Positions 26,950-39,147 are shown, counted from the first letter of the stretch. The stretch is DNA of 64,000 nucleotides from Microbacterium luticocti DSM 19459 (GCF_000422405.1 NZ_AULS01000017.1:23369-87368), one strand, 5' to 3'. Translations and numbers: made by a program. Notes: generated by a model not told the origin, from the letters alone.

Positions 26950-28140
26950 CTATGACACCCCGAGCTGTCCGGACAGCACCATGACGGCGGCGCCGCGCAG
27001 CACGATGTCCTGGCCCTGCTCGGTCATCCGTACGCGGATGCCCTCGTGCACCTTCGCGAGGGTGCGGGTGCGCAGGGTGTCGGCCGCCGAGACGGCCAGG
27101 GGCCCGTCGAGCAGGTCGGCCGGGCCCGACAGCACGACCTCCGAGAGGTCGAGCGCGCCGACCACGGGCGCCAGGGCGATGCCCAGTCGCTCGCCCGCGT
27201 CGCGCAGCACGCCGGTGCGGGCGTCGTCGTCGGCGCCGGCCAGACGCGCGGTCAGCGACGGCACCGAGATCCAGGCTTCGAGGCATCCCACCTTGCCGCA
27301 CGAGCACAGCGGACCGCCGTCGGTGGCGACGGTGACGTGGCCGATCTCTCCGGCGGCGAAGCGGCTGCCGACCATCGGGCGTCCGCCCGAGAGCAGCCCC
27401 GAGCCGACACCGCGGCCGACCTTGACGAGGATCACGTCGTCGCCGGCGCCGCCGAACGTGTACTCGGCGAGCACGGCGGCGTTCGCGTCGTTGGCGACCA
27501 CGACCGGCACGCCGAGCGCGCGCCGCAGGGTGCCTTCGAGGTCGAAGCCGGTCAGACCGAGGTTGGGTGCGGTCAGCACCACGCCCGCGTCGTCGACGAC
27601 ACCCGGCGATCCAACACCGACACCGAGCACGGGCGCGTGCGAGTCGCGCACCAGGTCGGCGGCGAACGCGACGATGGTGCCGACCACGTCGCCGTCGGCG
27701 CCCGGGTGCGGGATCTCGCGGCGCACCACGATGGTGCCGTCGAGGGTCAGGATGCCACCGGCGAAGGTGTCGGGACCCGAAAGGTCGAGCGTGACGATGC
27801 GGTGGCCGCTGTGGTCGAGGTCGACGAGCATTGCGGGCTTGCCGGGCCGCGACACTTCGCGCACGCCCTTCTCGGCGACGAACCCGTCGGCGATGAGCTC
27901 GGCGATCAGGTCTGAGATGGTGACGCGGGTCAGCCCGGTCTCACGCGACAGGTCGGCGCGGCTCATCGCGCCGCGGTGGAACAGGGTCTGCAGCACCAGC
28001 GCGCGGTTGTGGGCACGGGCGTGCTCGGGCAGCACCTTGGCACCGTGGCGCGGGTGACGCAGCGGCGCGAGGGCGTACGGCACCGCGGCCGGTGCCGGTT
28101 CGGGAGAGGAAGGGCCGCGCCGCACTTCCGATGCAGACAT
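26950..28140 (-). CDS. ROK-family transcriptional repressor of the amino-sugar operon
   Basis: A 396-residue protein with an N-terminal winged helix (about residues 28-85; ALVLQTLFHRGAMSRADLSR, TRVTISDLIAEL) followed by a ROK domain with VANDANAAVLAE and the zinc motif GHVTVATDGGPLCSCGKVGC. It heads the operon for the importer, kinase and nagB. An inverted-repeat site (28145-28159) lies against its start codon, so autorepression is likely. The same site occurs before the hexosaminidase-nagA pair. The effector could be GlcNAc or a phosphorylated derivative. Confidence 0.9.
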   Translation of the reverse strand: MSASEVRRGPSSPEPAPAAVPYALAPLRHPRHGAKVLPEHARAHNRALVLQTLFHRGAMSRADLSRETGLTRVTISDLIAELIADGFVAEKGVREVSRPGKPAMLVDLDHSGHRIVTLDLSGPDTFAGGILTLDGTIVVRREIPHPGADGDVVGTIVAFAADLVRDSHAPVLGVGVGSPGVVDDAGVVLTAPNLGLTGFDLEGTLRRALGVPVVVANDANAAVLAEYTFGGAGDDVILVKVGRGVGSGLLSGGRPMVGSRFAAGEIGHVTVATDGGPLCSCGKVGCLEAWISVPSLTARLAGADDDARTGVLRDAGERLGIALAPVVGALDLSEVVLSGPADLLDGPLAVSAADTLRTRTLAKVHEGIRVRMTEQGQDIVLRGAAVMVLSGQLGVS

Positions 28141-28144
28141 GTTT

Positions 28145-28159
28145 GTTAGTAGACCTTAC
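28145..28159. promoter_or_regulatory. ROK-type operator candidate at the repressor start
   Basis: GTTAGTAGACCTTAC, sister of the site at 14001-14015. It covers the stretch from -5 to -19 of the repressor start codon and, on the minus strand, a possible -10 (TCTACT) with TTGCAT 17 bases upstream. Confidence 0.6.
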
Positions 28160-28369
28160 GAAAGGGTCGCATGCAAGCCGGTACCCGGGTTTTGCTCAGG
28201 GTCTTTACAAAAACGTTATCTTGCCGTGCGGCGTCGTCGTTCCCACCCGCCGCGCGACGACGAGCGGGTCGCGGCCGCCGCCGGGCTCCTGGCCCTCCTC
28301 CGCGCGCCTTTCCGTGTCGGCGCCGTCGCGTACCATGGATATCAGGGGAACACAAACGGGGGTGACGGC

Positions 28370-29779
28370 GTGCCAGAAACGCCAGATCGATCGAGCGCAC
28401 CGCAGGACGGTGCGGCATACGCGTGGGCGCCTGCGCCCGCGCGCACGCGACGACGCCGTCTGGGACTGTGGATCGGCACGCCGCTGGCCCTCGTGCTCGT
28501 CGCACTGGTCGCGGCATCCCTCGTGCTCATCGCCCCCGGCACCGCCGTCGCCGGCGTGCAGGTCGGCGGCATGATGCCGGGTGCGGCGGCCGCGGCGATC
28601 CAGTCGCACCTCGACCAGACGCGCATCGAACTGCGCGGCGAGGGCATCGACGCGACCCTCAGCGGCGCGCAGCTGGGCGCGAAGGTCGACGCACGGGCGC
28701 TGGCCGACAGCGCGTTCCGCGAGCACCCGATGTGGAACCTGGGAGCCTGGTTCTCGGGCACCCGCCCCGCCCCGGTCACCGTCGATGCGGCGACCGCCGA
28801 CGCGGCGCTGCGCAAGGTCGCGCCCGGCCTGTACCGCGACGCCACCGACGCGACGGTGCGATTCGACGCGGCATCGGGCACCTACGTGACCACGCCGGCG
28901 GCCGACGGCACCCGGGTCGATCTCGCCGCGATCACCACCGCGTTGCAGGACGCGTTCGCGCAGGGGATCCAGACGGTGCCCGTCTCGGCCGCGCAGGTGC
29001 CGGCGGCGCCGGCGATCAGCACCGAGACCGCGGTGGCCACGGCGAAAACGCTCAACGGGATGCTGCCGAAGCTCGGCTTCTACGTCGGCGACGAGCGCAC
29101 CGTGCCGGTCGACGCGAAGACCGCGTCGACCTGGCTGACGGTGACCGCGCACGACGGTGACCTGACGATCTCGGCCGACCAGGCCGCGATCCAGAAGGTC
29201 GTCGACACCCTGGCGACGAAGGTCGACCGCAAGCCGCAGAACGGCACCGCCATCACGAACACCGCCGGCAAGGTGCTGCACTACGAGGTCGAGACGCTCG
29301 ACGGCCGCGTGCTCGGCGACACCTCGGGCATCGCCGCGGCGTTCGCCGCGCAGCTGGCCAAGGGCGACGCCGTGTACACGCTGCCGGTGACGGTGACCGC
29401 GGCGAAGACCACGAAGATCACCCGCACCGCCGTGGTCGACCTCAGCGAACAGCGGGCGTACTTCTACCAGAACGGCACGCTCGTGCACAGCTACCTGGTC
29501 TCGACCGGCGACGCGAACCACGCCACCCCGACCGGGCACTTCACGGTGTTCGCGAAGGTCGCCAAGCAAGACATGGGGTGCTTCCCCGGCGCGGAGTACT
29601 GCACGAAGGACGTGCCGTGGGTGACGTACTTCGCGCCGAACGTCGGCTTCCACGGCACCTACTGGCACAACAACTTCGGGCACGTGATGAGTCACGGCTG
29701 CGTGAACATGCCGATCGACATCGCCAAGTGGGTGTACGACTGGGCGCCGTACGGCATGCAGGTCACCGTCCAGCACTGA
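28370..29779 (+). CDS. L,D-transpeptidase (YkuD) with N-terminal membrane anchor
   Basis: A 469-residue cell-wall enzyme. The cytoplasmic N-terminus is basic (RTRRRRLGLW) and is followed by one membrane helix (~residues 37-58). Repeated peptidoglycan-binding-type (PGBD4-like) modules occupy ~60-310. The catalytic YkuD domain shows HGTYWHNNFG and SHGCVNM with nucleophile Cys444. It would form 3-3 cross-links outside the membrane. GTG at 28370, behind GGGGGTGA, is preferred to earlier codons because those add only low-complexity Arg/Ala sequence. It is divergent from the ROK repressor. Confidence 0.88.
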   Translation: MPETPDRSSAPQDGAAYAWAPAPARTRRRRLGLWIGTPLALVLVALVAASLVLIAPGTAVAGVQVGGMMPGAAAAAIQSHLDQTRIELRGEGIDATLSGAQLGAKVDARALADSAFREHPMWNLGAWFSGTRPAPVTVDAATADAALRKVAPGLYRDATDATVRFDAASGTYVTTPAADGTRVDLAAITTALQDAFAQGIQTVPVSAAQVPAAPAISTETAVATAKTLNGMLPKLGFYVGDERTVPVDAKTASTWLTVTAHDGDLTISADQAAIQKVVDTLATKVDRKPQNGTAITNTAGKVLHYEVETLDGRVLGDTSGIAAAFAAQLAKGDAVYTLPVTVTAAKTTKITRTAVVDLSEQRAYFYQNGTLVHSYLVSTGDANHATPTGHFTVFAKVAKQDMGCFPGAEYCTKDVPWVTYFAPNVGFHGTYWHNNFGHVMSHGCVNMPIDIAKWVYDWAPYGMQVTVQH

Positions 29780-29910
29780 CCGGACCGCCACACGCCCACA
29801 CCGTCGGTGTGCGGCAGCCGTCACCGGCTATAGCGCCCGCCACCACCCCGGACGTGCTCCGGCGCTCGTGCCACACCGCAGCGCACACGTGCGACACCGC
29901 AGCGCACACA

Positions 29911-29944
29911 CGAGGGGGCGGATGCCACAGCATCCGCCCCCTCG
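29911..29944. terminator. Bidirectional hairpin between the L,D-transpeptidase gene and icd
   Basis: A perfect 15-bp stem (CGAGGGGGCGGATGC) with loop CACA between convergent genes. The arms contain the GGCGGATGC word frequent in this genome. Confidence 0.7.
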
Positions 29945-29961
29945 TCGCGTGTCTGCGACGA

Positions 29962-32181
<2,220 letters not shown>

Positions 32182-32242
32182 CGCTCGCCTCTTCGTTCTG
32201 TTGCGTCGACAGGGGTCTTCTCAGCTTATCGCGTGCGCCAAA

Positions 32243-32262
32243 ATATCTTGATATCGAGATAT
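32243..32262. promoter_or_regulatory. Palindromic operator-like site between icd and GNAT gene
   Basis: ATATCTTGATATCGAGATAT is a 20-bp inverted repeat with one mismatched pair, in the gap between divergent icd and an acetyltransferase gene. Its AT content stands out from the surroundings. The binding protein is unknown. Confidence 0.5.
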
Positions 32263-32335
32263 CTCGGGGCGATCGTCGGGTTTGGTCCGGCGCCGGGGCG
32301 TGTGCGGTGTCGGCAAATGCCGTTACTCTGGCGTT

Positions 32336-32788
32336 ATGGGTGACCTGCGACTGGTGGAACTGTCCGCGTCGACGATCGTCGCGGTCAACAACTTCTCACT
32401 GAAGCCGGGGCAAGAGGAGTTCCTCTCGCCGGTGAGCTACGGGATCGCCGCGACGGTCGTCAATCCGAACACCTCGTGGCAACGCGTCGTGGTCGACGGC
32501 GACGAGGTCGTGGGCTTCATCAGCGCGAACTTCGACCCCGAGTTCCCGCAGGAGTACTTCCGCTCGGTGCTGTGGCGCATCAATGTGGATGCCGACGAGC
32601 AGGGCCGCGGCGTCGGGCGTTTCGCCGTCGAGGGGTTGCTCGACGAGGCCCGCAGGCGCGGCATGGACCACGTGAACGTGATCTACGAGGCCGGCAGCGG
32701 CGGCCCGGCGAAGTTCTTCGAGCGCGTCGGATTCACCCCGGTGGGTGAGACCGAGTACGGCGAGGTCGTCGCCGAGATCAAGCTCTGA
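32336..32788 (+). CDS. GNAT-family N-acetyltransferase
   Basis: A 150-residue acetyltransferase. VVGFISANFDP forms the central strands, INVDADEQGRGVGRFAVEGLLDEA is the acetyl-CoA loop (Q/RxxGxG/A), and FFERVGFTPVGE is the terminal motif. The acceptor substrate is not evident. TACTCT is exactly six bases before the ATG, so the message is probably leaderless, which also argues against the longer upstream frame. Confidence 0.85.
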   Translation: MGDLRLVELSASTIVAVNNFSLKPGQEEFLSPVSYGIAATVVNPNTSWQRVVVDGDEVVGFISANFDPEFPQEYFRSVLWRINVDADEQGRGVGRFAVEGLLDEARRRGMDHVNVIYEAGSGGPAKFFERVGFTPVGETEYGEVVAEIKL

Positions 32789-33130
32789 CGCCTCGCCCGC
32801 GCCCGCCACCACCCGGCACCGCGCCGTGCTCCCGCGCCGCGCCCCTTCACCGCGCCGCGCGCCCTCATCGCGCTCGGCACCACCCGTGACGCGTTACGCG
32901 CGCCTCACCGCGCTCGCCACCGCCCCTCGCCGCGCTCCCCGCCACCCTGACGCCTCGCACCGCGCTCGGCCCCACCCCTCACCGCGAGAGATCATCTGAC
33001 GGACGAGAGCGCGGGTATTCCCCACACCCTCGTCCGTCCGTTGTTCTTTCGCGGAGTTCTCGTTCTCTCGCGGGGTCTCTCGCGGAGTTCTCGTTCTCTC
33101 GCCGAGGTCTCTCGCGGATCGGGGTGGCGC
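32789..33130. repeat. Gene-free spacer: degenerate repeats
   Basis: Bases 32800-32985 are a degenerate CACCGCGCTCGCCACC-like array. A ~31-bp unit containing GCGGAGTTCTCGTTCTCTCG is repeated twice at about 33053-33115. No gene seen. Confidence 0.6.
32985..33051. repeat. 67-bp nested palindrome, copy 3 (diverged)
   Basis: Same length and CTGACGGACGA arm core as the copies near 11 kb. The outer stem has several mismatches, while the centre GCGGGTATTCCCC keeps the inner palindrome in weaker form. It lies between convergent genes. Confidence 0.65.
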
Positions 33131-34942
33131 TCAGACCAGCGACTCGCGCCAGGCGGCGTGCAGCTGGGCGAACTTGCCCGTGCCCGCGATCAGCGCGGCG
33201 GGGGCGTCATCCTCGATGATGCGGCCGTGCTCCATCACCAGCACCCGGTCGGCGATCGCCACGGTCGACAGCCGGTGCGCGATGATGATCGCGGTGCGGT
33301 CGGCCAGCAGCGTCTGCAGCGCCTCCTGCACCTGCCGCTCGCTCGGGATGTCGAGCGATGCGGTCGCCTCGTCCAGGATGAGCACCGCCGGGTTCGCCAG
33401 GAACGCGCGCGCGAACGAGATCAGCTGCCGCTGCCCCGCCGACACGCGGCCGCCGCGCTTGTTCACGTCGGTGTCGTACCCGTCCGGCAACGCCTGGATG
33501 AAGGCATCCGCCCCCACCGCCCGGGCTGCGGCACGGATCTCGTCGAGCGAGGCGTCGGGCTTGCCCAGCGCGATGTTGTCGGCGACCGTGCCGCTGAACA
33601 GGTAGGCCTCCTGGGTGACCATGACGATGGCGCGTCGCAGATCTTTCGGGTGCAGCTCGCGCAGGTCGACGCCGTCCAGCAGCACGGCGCCGCGCGTCGG
33701 GTCGTAGAACCGCGACACCAGCTTGGCGAGGGTGGACTTGCCCGCACCGGTCGTGCCGACCAGCGCCACGGTCTGTCCGGCGGGGATGTCGAGCGTGAAG
33801 TCGGGCAGCACCGTCTTGCCGGCGCCGTACGAGAACTCGACGCCGTCGAAGCGGATGCCGCCGCGCGCCTCCCACAAATCCACCGGCTTCACCGGGTCGG
33901 GCACGCTCGGTTCCTCTTCGAGCACGCCCGACACCTTCTCGAGGGCCGCCGAAGCGGACTGGTAGGAGTTCAGGAACGTCGCGACGTCTTCGAGCGGGCT
34001 GAAGAAGTTGCGGATGTACATCACGGCGGCCAGGAGCGACCCGATGAGAAGTCCACCGTCGACGACGCGGAACGCCCCCCACAGCAGCACGGCGGCCATG
34101 GTGACGTTCGAGATCAGGATCAGGGCCGGCTCGAACGTGCCGAACAGTCGCACCAGTCTCAGGTTGACGCGTCGGTACTCGTCCGACACCTCGCCGAACT
34201 CGACGTCGTTGCGCTTCTCTTTGCGGAACGCCTTGACGGCACGGATGCCGGTCATCGTCTCGACGAACTGCACGATCACCTTGGCGCTGACCACCCGCGA
34301 GCGCCGGTAGCCGCGCTGCGACTCGATGTAGAACCAGCGCATCAGCACCGCCAGCGGAATCGCCATCGCCAGCAGCACCAGACCGCTTCGCCAGTCGAGC
34401 AGGAACAGCATGATCAGCGTGAACACGCCGTACAGCGCGCCCTGCACCAGCTGGGTCAGCCCGCCGTCGAGCAGTTCGCGGATCGAGTCCAGGTCGCTGG
34501 TCTGCCGCGAGATGATCCGGCCCGACGTGTACGTCTCGTGGAACTCCAGGCTCAACCGCTGGGTGTGCCGGAAGATCCGGGTGCGCAGATCGAGCAGGAT
34601 CGTCTGCGTGATCCGCGCCGACAGCACCACGAACCAGCCCATGAGCGCCGCGCCCAGGCCGCCGGTGGCGATGTACAGCGCGGTGATGCCGAACGCGGGC
34701 GCCCAGTCCGCGGCATCCACCGCCCGCGGCAGCGCCACGTTGATGCCGTAGGCGATGAGCGTCGGGCCGACCACACGCAGCAGCGTCGAGACCACGATGA
34801 CCACGGCGCCGAGGATCACCAGCGGCAGCATCGGCTTCATCAGTGAGAACAGCAGCCGCACCGAACGCTGCCGGATGGCCCGGCTCTCGGTCTTGGTGTA
34901 ATCGTTGCGGTCTTCACCGCGGGTGCCGGTGACGGTGCTCAC
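33131..34942 (-). CDS. ABC multidrug-type exporter half-transporter (second gene, catalytic NBD)
   Basis: A 603-residue half-transporter: six-helix type IV exporter domain (residues ~30-330) plus ATPase domain. Walker A is [10 protein letters not shown], Walker B/catalytic Glu is [11 protein letters not shown], and the H-loop is IIAHRLSTV. The signature is VSAGQRQ instead of LSGGQ. Together with the partner (Asp in place of the catalytic Glu) this gives the one-good-site, one-degenerate-site arrangement of heterodimeric exporters such as TM287/288 and BmrCD. It overlaps the partner stop by four bases. Substrate unknown; drug or lipid export is the family role. Confidence 0.92.
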   Translation of the reverse strand: MSTVTGTRGEDRNDYTKTESRAIRQRSVRLLFSLMKPMLPLVILGAVVIVVSTLLRVVGPTLIAYGINVALPRAVDAADWAPAFGITALYIATGGLGAALMGWFVVLSARITQTILLDLRTRIFRHTQRLSLEFHETYTSGRIISRQTSDLDSIRELLDGGLTQLVQGALYGVFTLIMLFLLDWRSGLVLLAMAIPLAVLMRWFYIESQRGYRRSRVVSAKVIVQFVETMTGIRAVKAFRKEKRNDVEFGEVSDEYRRVNLRLVRLFGTFEPALILISNVTMAAVLLWGAFRVVDGGLLIGSLLAAVMYIRNFFSPLEDVATFLNSYQSASAALEKVSGVLEEEPSVPDPVKPVDLWEARGGIRFDGVEFSYGAGKTVLPDFTLDIPAGQTVALVGTTGAGKSTLAKLVSRFYDPTRGAVLLDGVDLRELHPKDLRRAIVMVTQEAYLFSGTVADNIALGKPDASLDEIRAAARAVGADAFIQALPDGYDTDVNKRGGRVSAGQRQLISFARAFLANPAVLILDEATASLDIPSERQVQEALQTLLADRTAIIIAHRLSTVAIADRVLVMEHGRIIEDDAPAALIAGTGKFAQLHAAWRESLV

Positions 34943-36756
34943 AGGTTCACCTCCATCTCTCGCTGACGCAGATCGTCGGCCTCGAGGCTCGAGATCACGA
35001 ATCGGTAGTGGGCGCTGGTGCGCAGCAGTTCGCTGTGGGTGCCCACCGCGGTGATGCGACCGTGCTCGAGCACCGCCACCCGGTCGGCGAGCGCGACCGT
35101 GGACGGGCGGTGCGCGACGATGAGCGCGGTCGTGGTGGCCAGCACGCGCCGCAGCGCCGCCTCGACGAGCGCCTCGGTGTCGACGTCGAGTGCCGACAGC
35201 GGGTCGTCGAGCACGAGCACGGCGGGCTTGGCGGCGACCGCCCGCGCCAGGGCGAGCCGCTGACGCTGCCCGCCCGACAGGCTCAGCCCCTCTTCACCGA
35301 CGCGGGTGTCGACCCCCTCGGGCAGTTCGTAGGCGAAGTGGGCCTGGGCGATCTCGAGCGCCTCGTCGAGCACGGACTGCGCCTCGGGGCTCGAGACGTC
35401 GAGGTCGTCACGGCCGAGCAGCACGTTCTCACGCACCGTCGTCGAGAACAGCGTGGCGTCTTCGAACGCCATCGAGATGTGCCGGCGCAGCTCCTCCAGT
35501 CGCAGGTCGCGCACGTCGACGCCGTCCAGCTCCACCGCTCCCGCGGTCACGTCGTACAGCCGCGTGGGCAGGGTGGTCAGCGTGGTCTTGCCCGAGCCGG
35601 TGAGCCCGACCAGCGCCATCGTCTCGCCGGGCTCGAGCTCGAGGTCGATGCCGTCCAGCAGATCCGGTTCGTCGGCTGCGGCATCCTGATACCTGAAATG
35701 CGCGTCCCGGAACGTGAGGCGTCCGCGCGGCTCGGCGATGGTGGCAGGATGCTCCGGGTCGACGATGGTGTTCTGCTCGTCGAACACCTCGAAGACGCGG
35801 TCGGTGGCGGTGCGGGTGTCGACGAGGAACGAGAACAGGAACCCGAGCGACTCGAGCGGCCACCGCAGCGCCGTGGCCATCGCGAAGAACGCGAACAGCT
35901 CGCCCACGCTCAGCTGGCCGAGGCTGGCCAGCCAGATGCCCAGCAGCAGGCAGACCGCGAACGCGACGGCCGGCACGATGTCGAGCCAGAACCACAGCTG
36001 GCCGTCCTGGCCGGCCTTGCGCAGTTCGGTGACCCGCAGGCTCTCGGCCTGCCGTTCGAACTTCTGCAGCGCGTGCTTTCCGCGGCCGAACGCCTTGAGC
36101 ACCCGGATGCCGTGCACGCTCTCCTCCACCGCGGTGGCCAGGTCGCCGGCCTGATCCTGGCTCTTGCGCGAGAGCGCACCGTAGGTCTGCTCGAAGCGGT
36201 ATCCGAAGTACCACAGCGGGATGGAGATGATGATGAACGCGGTGCCCAGGGCCCAGTGCCACCGGAACAGCAGCAGCGCACCCAGCACGATCGTCAGCAC
36301 GTTCACCACGAGCAGGATGAGCCCGAACGACAACCACCGGCGGATGCGGCCGATGTCCTGCATCATGCGGCTGAGCAGCTGCCCGGACTGCCACTTGTCG
36401 TGGAATGCGACCGGAAGCCGCTGCAGCCGCACGTAGAAGTTCTGGCGGATCTCGTACTCGACGCGGGTGCCGGGGGTGAGCACGAACGCGCGACGGGCGT
36501 ACACGAAGACGGCTTCGAGGATGCCGAGGACCAGCACGCCGACGCAGGCCCAGACGATCTGGCCGGAATCGCCGGAGGCGATCGGGCCGTCGACGGCGGC
36601 CTGCAGCACGAGCGGGATGACGAGGGTCATCACGGCGGCGCCGAGGGCGGTGAGCAGCCCGCCGATCAGGCGCGGCAGCACGGGTTTGACGAACGGGTAG
36701 AGGCGCCACAGGGCGCGGGGAGTGGACAGGCGGCGTGGTGAAGGCGTGGAAGTCAT
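34939..36756 (-). CDS. ABC multidrug-type exporter half-transporter (first gene, degenerate NBD)
   Basis: A 605-residue half-transporter, six-helix domain then ATPase. Walker A is [10 protein letters not shown], the signature [10 protein letters not shown] is canonical, but Walker B reads [11 protein letters not shown] with Asp at the catalytic Glu position, the usual mark of the non-hydrolysing half of a heterodimer. The start ATG has AAGGATC before it. A 37-bp hairpin lies 28 bases upstream and a 26-codon leader ORF lies upstream of that, suggesting induced expression. Confidence 0.92.
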   Translation of the reverse strand: MTSTPSPRRLSTPRALWRLYPFVKPVLPRLIGGLLTALGAAVMTLVIPLVLQAAVDGPIASGDSGQIVWACVGVLVLGILEAVFVYARRAFVLTPGTRVEYEIRQNFYVRLQRLPVAFHDKWQSGQLLSRMMQDIGRIRRWLSFGLILLVVNVLTIVLGALLLFRWHWALGTAFIIISIPLWYFGYRFEQTYGALSRKSQDQAGDLATAVEESVHGIRVLKAFGRGKHALQKFERQAESLRVTELRKAGQDGQLWFWLDIVPAVAFAVCLLLGIWLASLGQLSVGELFAFFAMATALRWPLESLGFLFSFLVDTRTATDRVFEVFDEQNTIVDPEHPATIAEPRGRLTFRDAHFRYQDAAADEPDLLDGIDLELEPGETMALVGLTGSGKTTLTTLPTRLYDVTAGAVELDGVDVRDLRLEELRRHISMAFEDATLFSTTVRENVLLGRDDLDVSSPEAQSVLDEALEIAQAHFAYELPEGVDTRVGEEGLSLSGGQRQRLALARAVAAKPAVLVLDDPLSALDVDTEALVEAALRRVLATTTALIVAHRPSTVALADRVAVLEHGRITAVGTHSELLRTSAHYRFVISSLEADDLRQREMEVNL

Positions 36757-36784
36757 GATCCTTGTGGGAAGAGGGGTGACGGAA

Positions 36785-36821
36785 GGCGCCCTGGTGCGGG
36801 CGATACGGCGTGCAGGGCGCC
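36785..36821 (-). promoter_or_regulatory. Attenuator-like hairpin before the ABC exporter
   Basis: GGCGCCCTG pairs perfectly with CAGGGCGCC across a 19-base loop, ending 28 bases before the exporter start codon in the transcribed leader. It could terminate transcription or mask initiation, relieved by ribosome stalling on the leader ORF. The structure is visible, the role inferred. Confidence 0.5.
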
Positions 36822-36894
36822 GCGCGGGCGGCGGCCGGTCGTGGGCGGGTCTCGACGGCTCTCGACGGAGCGCGACGGTCGGGGAAGCGGCGAC

Positions 36895-36975
36895 CTATCC
36901 CTCGGCGGCGAGCCCGGCCAGCCCGGCGATCGGGCGGAGGACGACCGGCTTGACGTCGTTGACGGCCTGGTACAT
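36895..36975 (-). CDS. 26-residue leader peptide upstream of the ABC exporter
   Basis: A short ORF preceded by AAGGAGGA, the strongest Shine-Dalgarno sequence near here, six to seven bases before the ATG. The peptide starts MYQAVNDVKPVV and ends LAAEG, with no signal sequence or Cys. It lies 138 bases before the exporter gene in the same transcript, between a promoter (37025-37054) and the hairpin at 36785-36821. This resembles the bmrB leader of the Bacillus bmrCD heterodimeric exporter, where ribosome stalling by antibiotics lifts attenuation. Sequence relation to BmrB is not claimed. Alternatively it could be a small functional peptide exported by the transporter. Confidence 0.6.
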   Translation of the reverse strand: MYQAVNDVKPVVLRPIAGLAGLAAEG

Positions 36976-37024
36976 GGCTTCCTCCTTGGATCGGGCGTGG
37001 CTGCCGCGTGAGCGACAGCCCTCC

Positions 37025-37054
37025 AGCCTAAGCCTGAACGTTCGCTGTGCGCAA
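37025..37054 (-). promoter_or_regulatory. Promoter for leader ORF and ABC exporter
   Basis: On the minus strand TTGCGC (-35), 18-base spacer, TAGGCT (-10), placing the transcript start near 37018 and giving a leader of about 260 bases before the exporter. Confidence 0.5.
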
Positions 37055-37189
37055 CACCGTTCCGCGCCCGCACCTCACGCGAGCGGGGTGCCCTTTCGTG
37101 AACGCAATGCCGAGCGTCGTGCCGCCCACCCCTTACGCCCGCGGGCTGCACCTCCCTCACGCGCGCGAGCTGCACCTCGCGCAGCGGAC
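37055..37189. other. Spacer upstream of the exporter promoter
   Basis: Holds a repeated GCGAGCTGCACCTC/GCGGGCTGCACCTC word at 37140-37180 just past the ogt stop. No gene or clear terminator seen. Confidence 0.4.
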
Positions 37190-37690
37190 TCAGCGCGATG
37201 CGGCGGCCTCGCGTGCGAGCAGGCTGCGCTTGACGTCGGTGCCCCACGCGAATCCGCCCATCGAGCCGTCACCGCGCAGCACACGATGGCATGGCACGAA
37301 CAGCGCCGGCGCATTGCGTGCGCAGATCGACGCGGCCGCCCGCACGGCCGTGGGCCGGCCGAGCGCGGCGGCGAACTCCGTGTAGCTCAGCGGTCGTCCG
37401 GGTGCGATCTCACGCAGCGCGCGCCAGCCGTCGTGCTGCAGCGGCGTGCCGTGTTGGCGCACGCCGATCGCGTCGACGGCGGTCAGATCGCCGTCGTAGT
37501 AGGCGTCGACGGCGGCCGCGGCATCCGTCTCGCCCACCTCGACATCATCCGGCCGCAGGCTCGGGTGCACGCGGGCGAGCAGCGCGGCGACGTCGGCCGT
37601 CCAGCCCGAGGCGAGCACGCACCCCGCCTCGTCGACGATGAGGGTGAACGGCCCGTCGGGCGTGTCGATGGTCTGGGTCAGGGCGGTCAC
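37190..37690 (-). CDS. ogt: Methylated-DNA--protein-cysteine methyltransferase
   Basis: A 166-residue suicide repair protein with the acceptor Cys134 in [12 protein letters not shown] and helix-turn-helix [20 protein letters not shown]. It removes alkyl groups from O6-guanine. The GTG start overlaps the stop of the Ada/AlkA-like gene (GTGA), so both are made together as an alkylation-response operon; the long upstream extension of the frame is spurious. Confidence 0.93.
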   Translation of the reverse strand: MTALTQTIDTPDGPFTLIVDEAGCVLASGWTADVAALLARVHPSLRPDDVEVGETDAAAAVDAYYDGDLTAVDAIGVRQHGTPLQHDGWRALREIAPGRPLSYTEFAAALGRPTAVRAAASICARNAPALFVPCHRVLRGDGSMGGFAWGTDVKRSLLAREAAASR

Positions 37691-39147
37691 GGGGTCTCCT
37701 TCGCGGGGGTGGATGCCGCGCGCCACAGGTGCGCGGTCAGGTAGCTGCGCCACGGCGCGGTGCGCTCGGCCCAGGCGGTGAGCGCCCGCGGATCGGCGGG
37801 CAGACCGGCCCGGGCGGCCCCGGCGCGGGCGGCGACGTCGCCGGGCAGGAACACGTCGGGGTCGCCGGTGATGCGCATGCGCACATAGTCGGCCGTCCAC
37901 GGCCCGATGCCGGGCAGCGCCAGCAGTGCCGCCCGCTGTGCGACGGGGTCGTCGCCGGGACTGAGGGTGAGGGTGCCGTCCGCGAGCGCGGCGGCGGCGC
38001 CGACGACTGCGCGGATGCGTGCGGCGGGCCCGCGCAGCACCTCATGGCCGCGGGCGGCGATCGTCGCCATGTCGGGGAACAGCACGCCGCCGTCGGGCAG
38101 CCGTTCGCCGAGCGCGGCGGTCAGCCGGGTCAGGGCGGTGCGCGCGGCGGCCACCGACACCTGCTGGCCGATCATGGCGCGGATGAGCATCTCGCCGGCA
38201 TCGACCGCGCCGGGCACCCGGATGCCGGGCGTCGCCGTCACGAGGGGGGCGAGCTCGGGGTGTCGGGCGAGTGCGCCGTCGATGCCGACCGGGTCGGCGT
38301 CGAGGTCGAACAGCCGGCGGGCCCGGGCGAGCAGGGCGGGCAGGTCGGTCAGGCGGGCCAGGCGGGCGTCCAGTCGCAGCACGCCGTCCTCGGCGTGCAC
38401 GCGCATCCATCCCGGACCGTGCGGCAGGGCGAGGGTGCGCGCGTACGAGGCGGCATCGGCCTGCTCGACGCCCTCGACGGCACGCGCGCGCATCCAGGCG
38501 AACAGGCCCGGCAGGTCGATCGGTGTGCGGTGGGCGAGCACGAGACGGATGCCGCCGCCGACCTGGGCCTCGTGCGCGTGCCGCCGCGCCCGCAGCTCGA
38601 GCGGTGTCATCCGGAACACGTCGCGGATGGTGTCGTTGAACTGACGGATGCTCGAGAACCCGGCCGAGAACGCGACGTCGGCCGCGGGCAGGTCGGTGCC
38701 CACCAGCAGCATCCGTGCGGTGTGGGCACGATGCGCGCGGGCAAGCGCGAGCGGTCCGGCACCGAGCTCGGCGGTGAGGATGCGGCCGAGCTGCCGGGAC
38801 GAGTAGCCGAGCCGGCGGGCGAGGCCGGGCACGCCCTCGCGCTCGATGACGCCGTCCTGGATCAGCCGCATCGCACGGCCGGCGGCATCCGTTCGCATGT
38901 TCCATTCCGGAGATCCCGGTGCGGCGTCGGGCAGGCAGCGTTTGCAGGCGCGGTACCCCGCCTCGTGCGCGGCCGCCGCGGTGGCGTAGAACGTGACGTT
39001 CGCCGTCTTCGGTGTGCGCGCCGGGCAGCTCGGCCGGCAGTACACGCCGGTGGAACGGACCGCCGTGATGAACTGCCCGTCGAACCGCGCGTCGCGCGCG
39101 TCGATCGCGCGGTAGCGCTCGTCGAAGGTCATCGCGGTCAGGCTCAT
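37687..39147 (-). CDS. Ada-type regulator fused to AlkA-type DNA-3-methyladenine glycosylase
   Basis: A 486-residue three-part protein. Residues ~8-80 form the Ada metal-binding domain with Cys37, Cys41, Cys68 and Cys71 ([12 protein letters not shown]), Cys37 corresponding to the methyl-phosphotriester acceptor. Residues ~85-185 are an AraC helix-turn-helix ([25 protein letters not shown]-like [14 protein letters not shown]). Residues ~195-480 are an AlkA glycosylase with HhH motif [15 protein letters not shown] and the catalytic Asp in DVFLPGDVA. It senses methylation, activates transcription and excises bases. CAGGCT six bases before the ATG hints at a leaderless message. Confidence 0.93.
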   Translation of the reverse strand: MSLTAMTFDERYRAIDARDARFDGQFITAVRSTGVYCRPSCPARTPKTANVTFYATAAAAHEAGYRACKRCLPDAAPGSPEWNMRTDAAGRAMRLIQDGVIEREGVPGLARRLGYSSRQLGRILTAELGAGPLALARAHRAHTARMLLVGTDLPAADVAFSAGFSSIRQFNDTIRDVFRMTPLELRARRHAHEAQVGGGIRLVLAHRTPIDLPGLFAWMRARAVEGVEQADAASYARTLALPHGPGWMRVHAEDGVLRLDARLARLTDLPALLARARRLFDLDADPVGIDGALARHPELAPLVTATPGIRVPGAVDAGEMLIRAMIGQQVSVAAARTALTRLTAALGERLPDGGVLFPDMATIAARGHEVLRGPAARIRAVVGAAAALADGTLTLSPGDDPVAQRAALLALPGIGPWTADYVRMRITGDPDVFLPGDVAARAGAARAGLPADPRALTAWAERTAPWRSYLTAHLWRAASTPAKETP

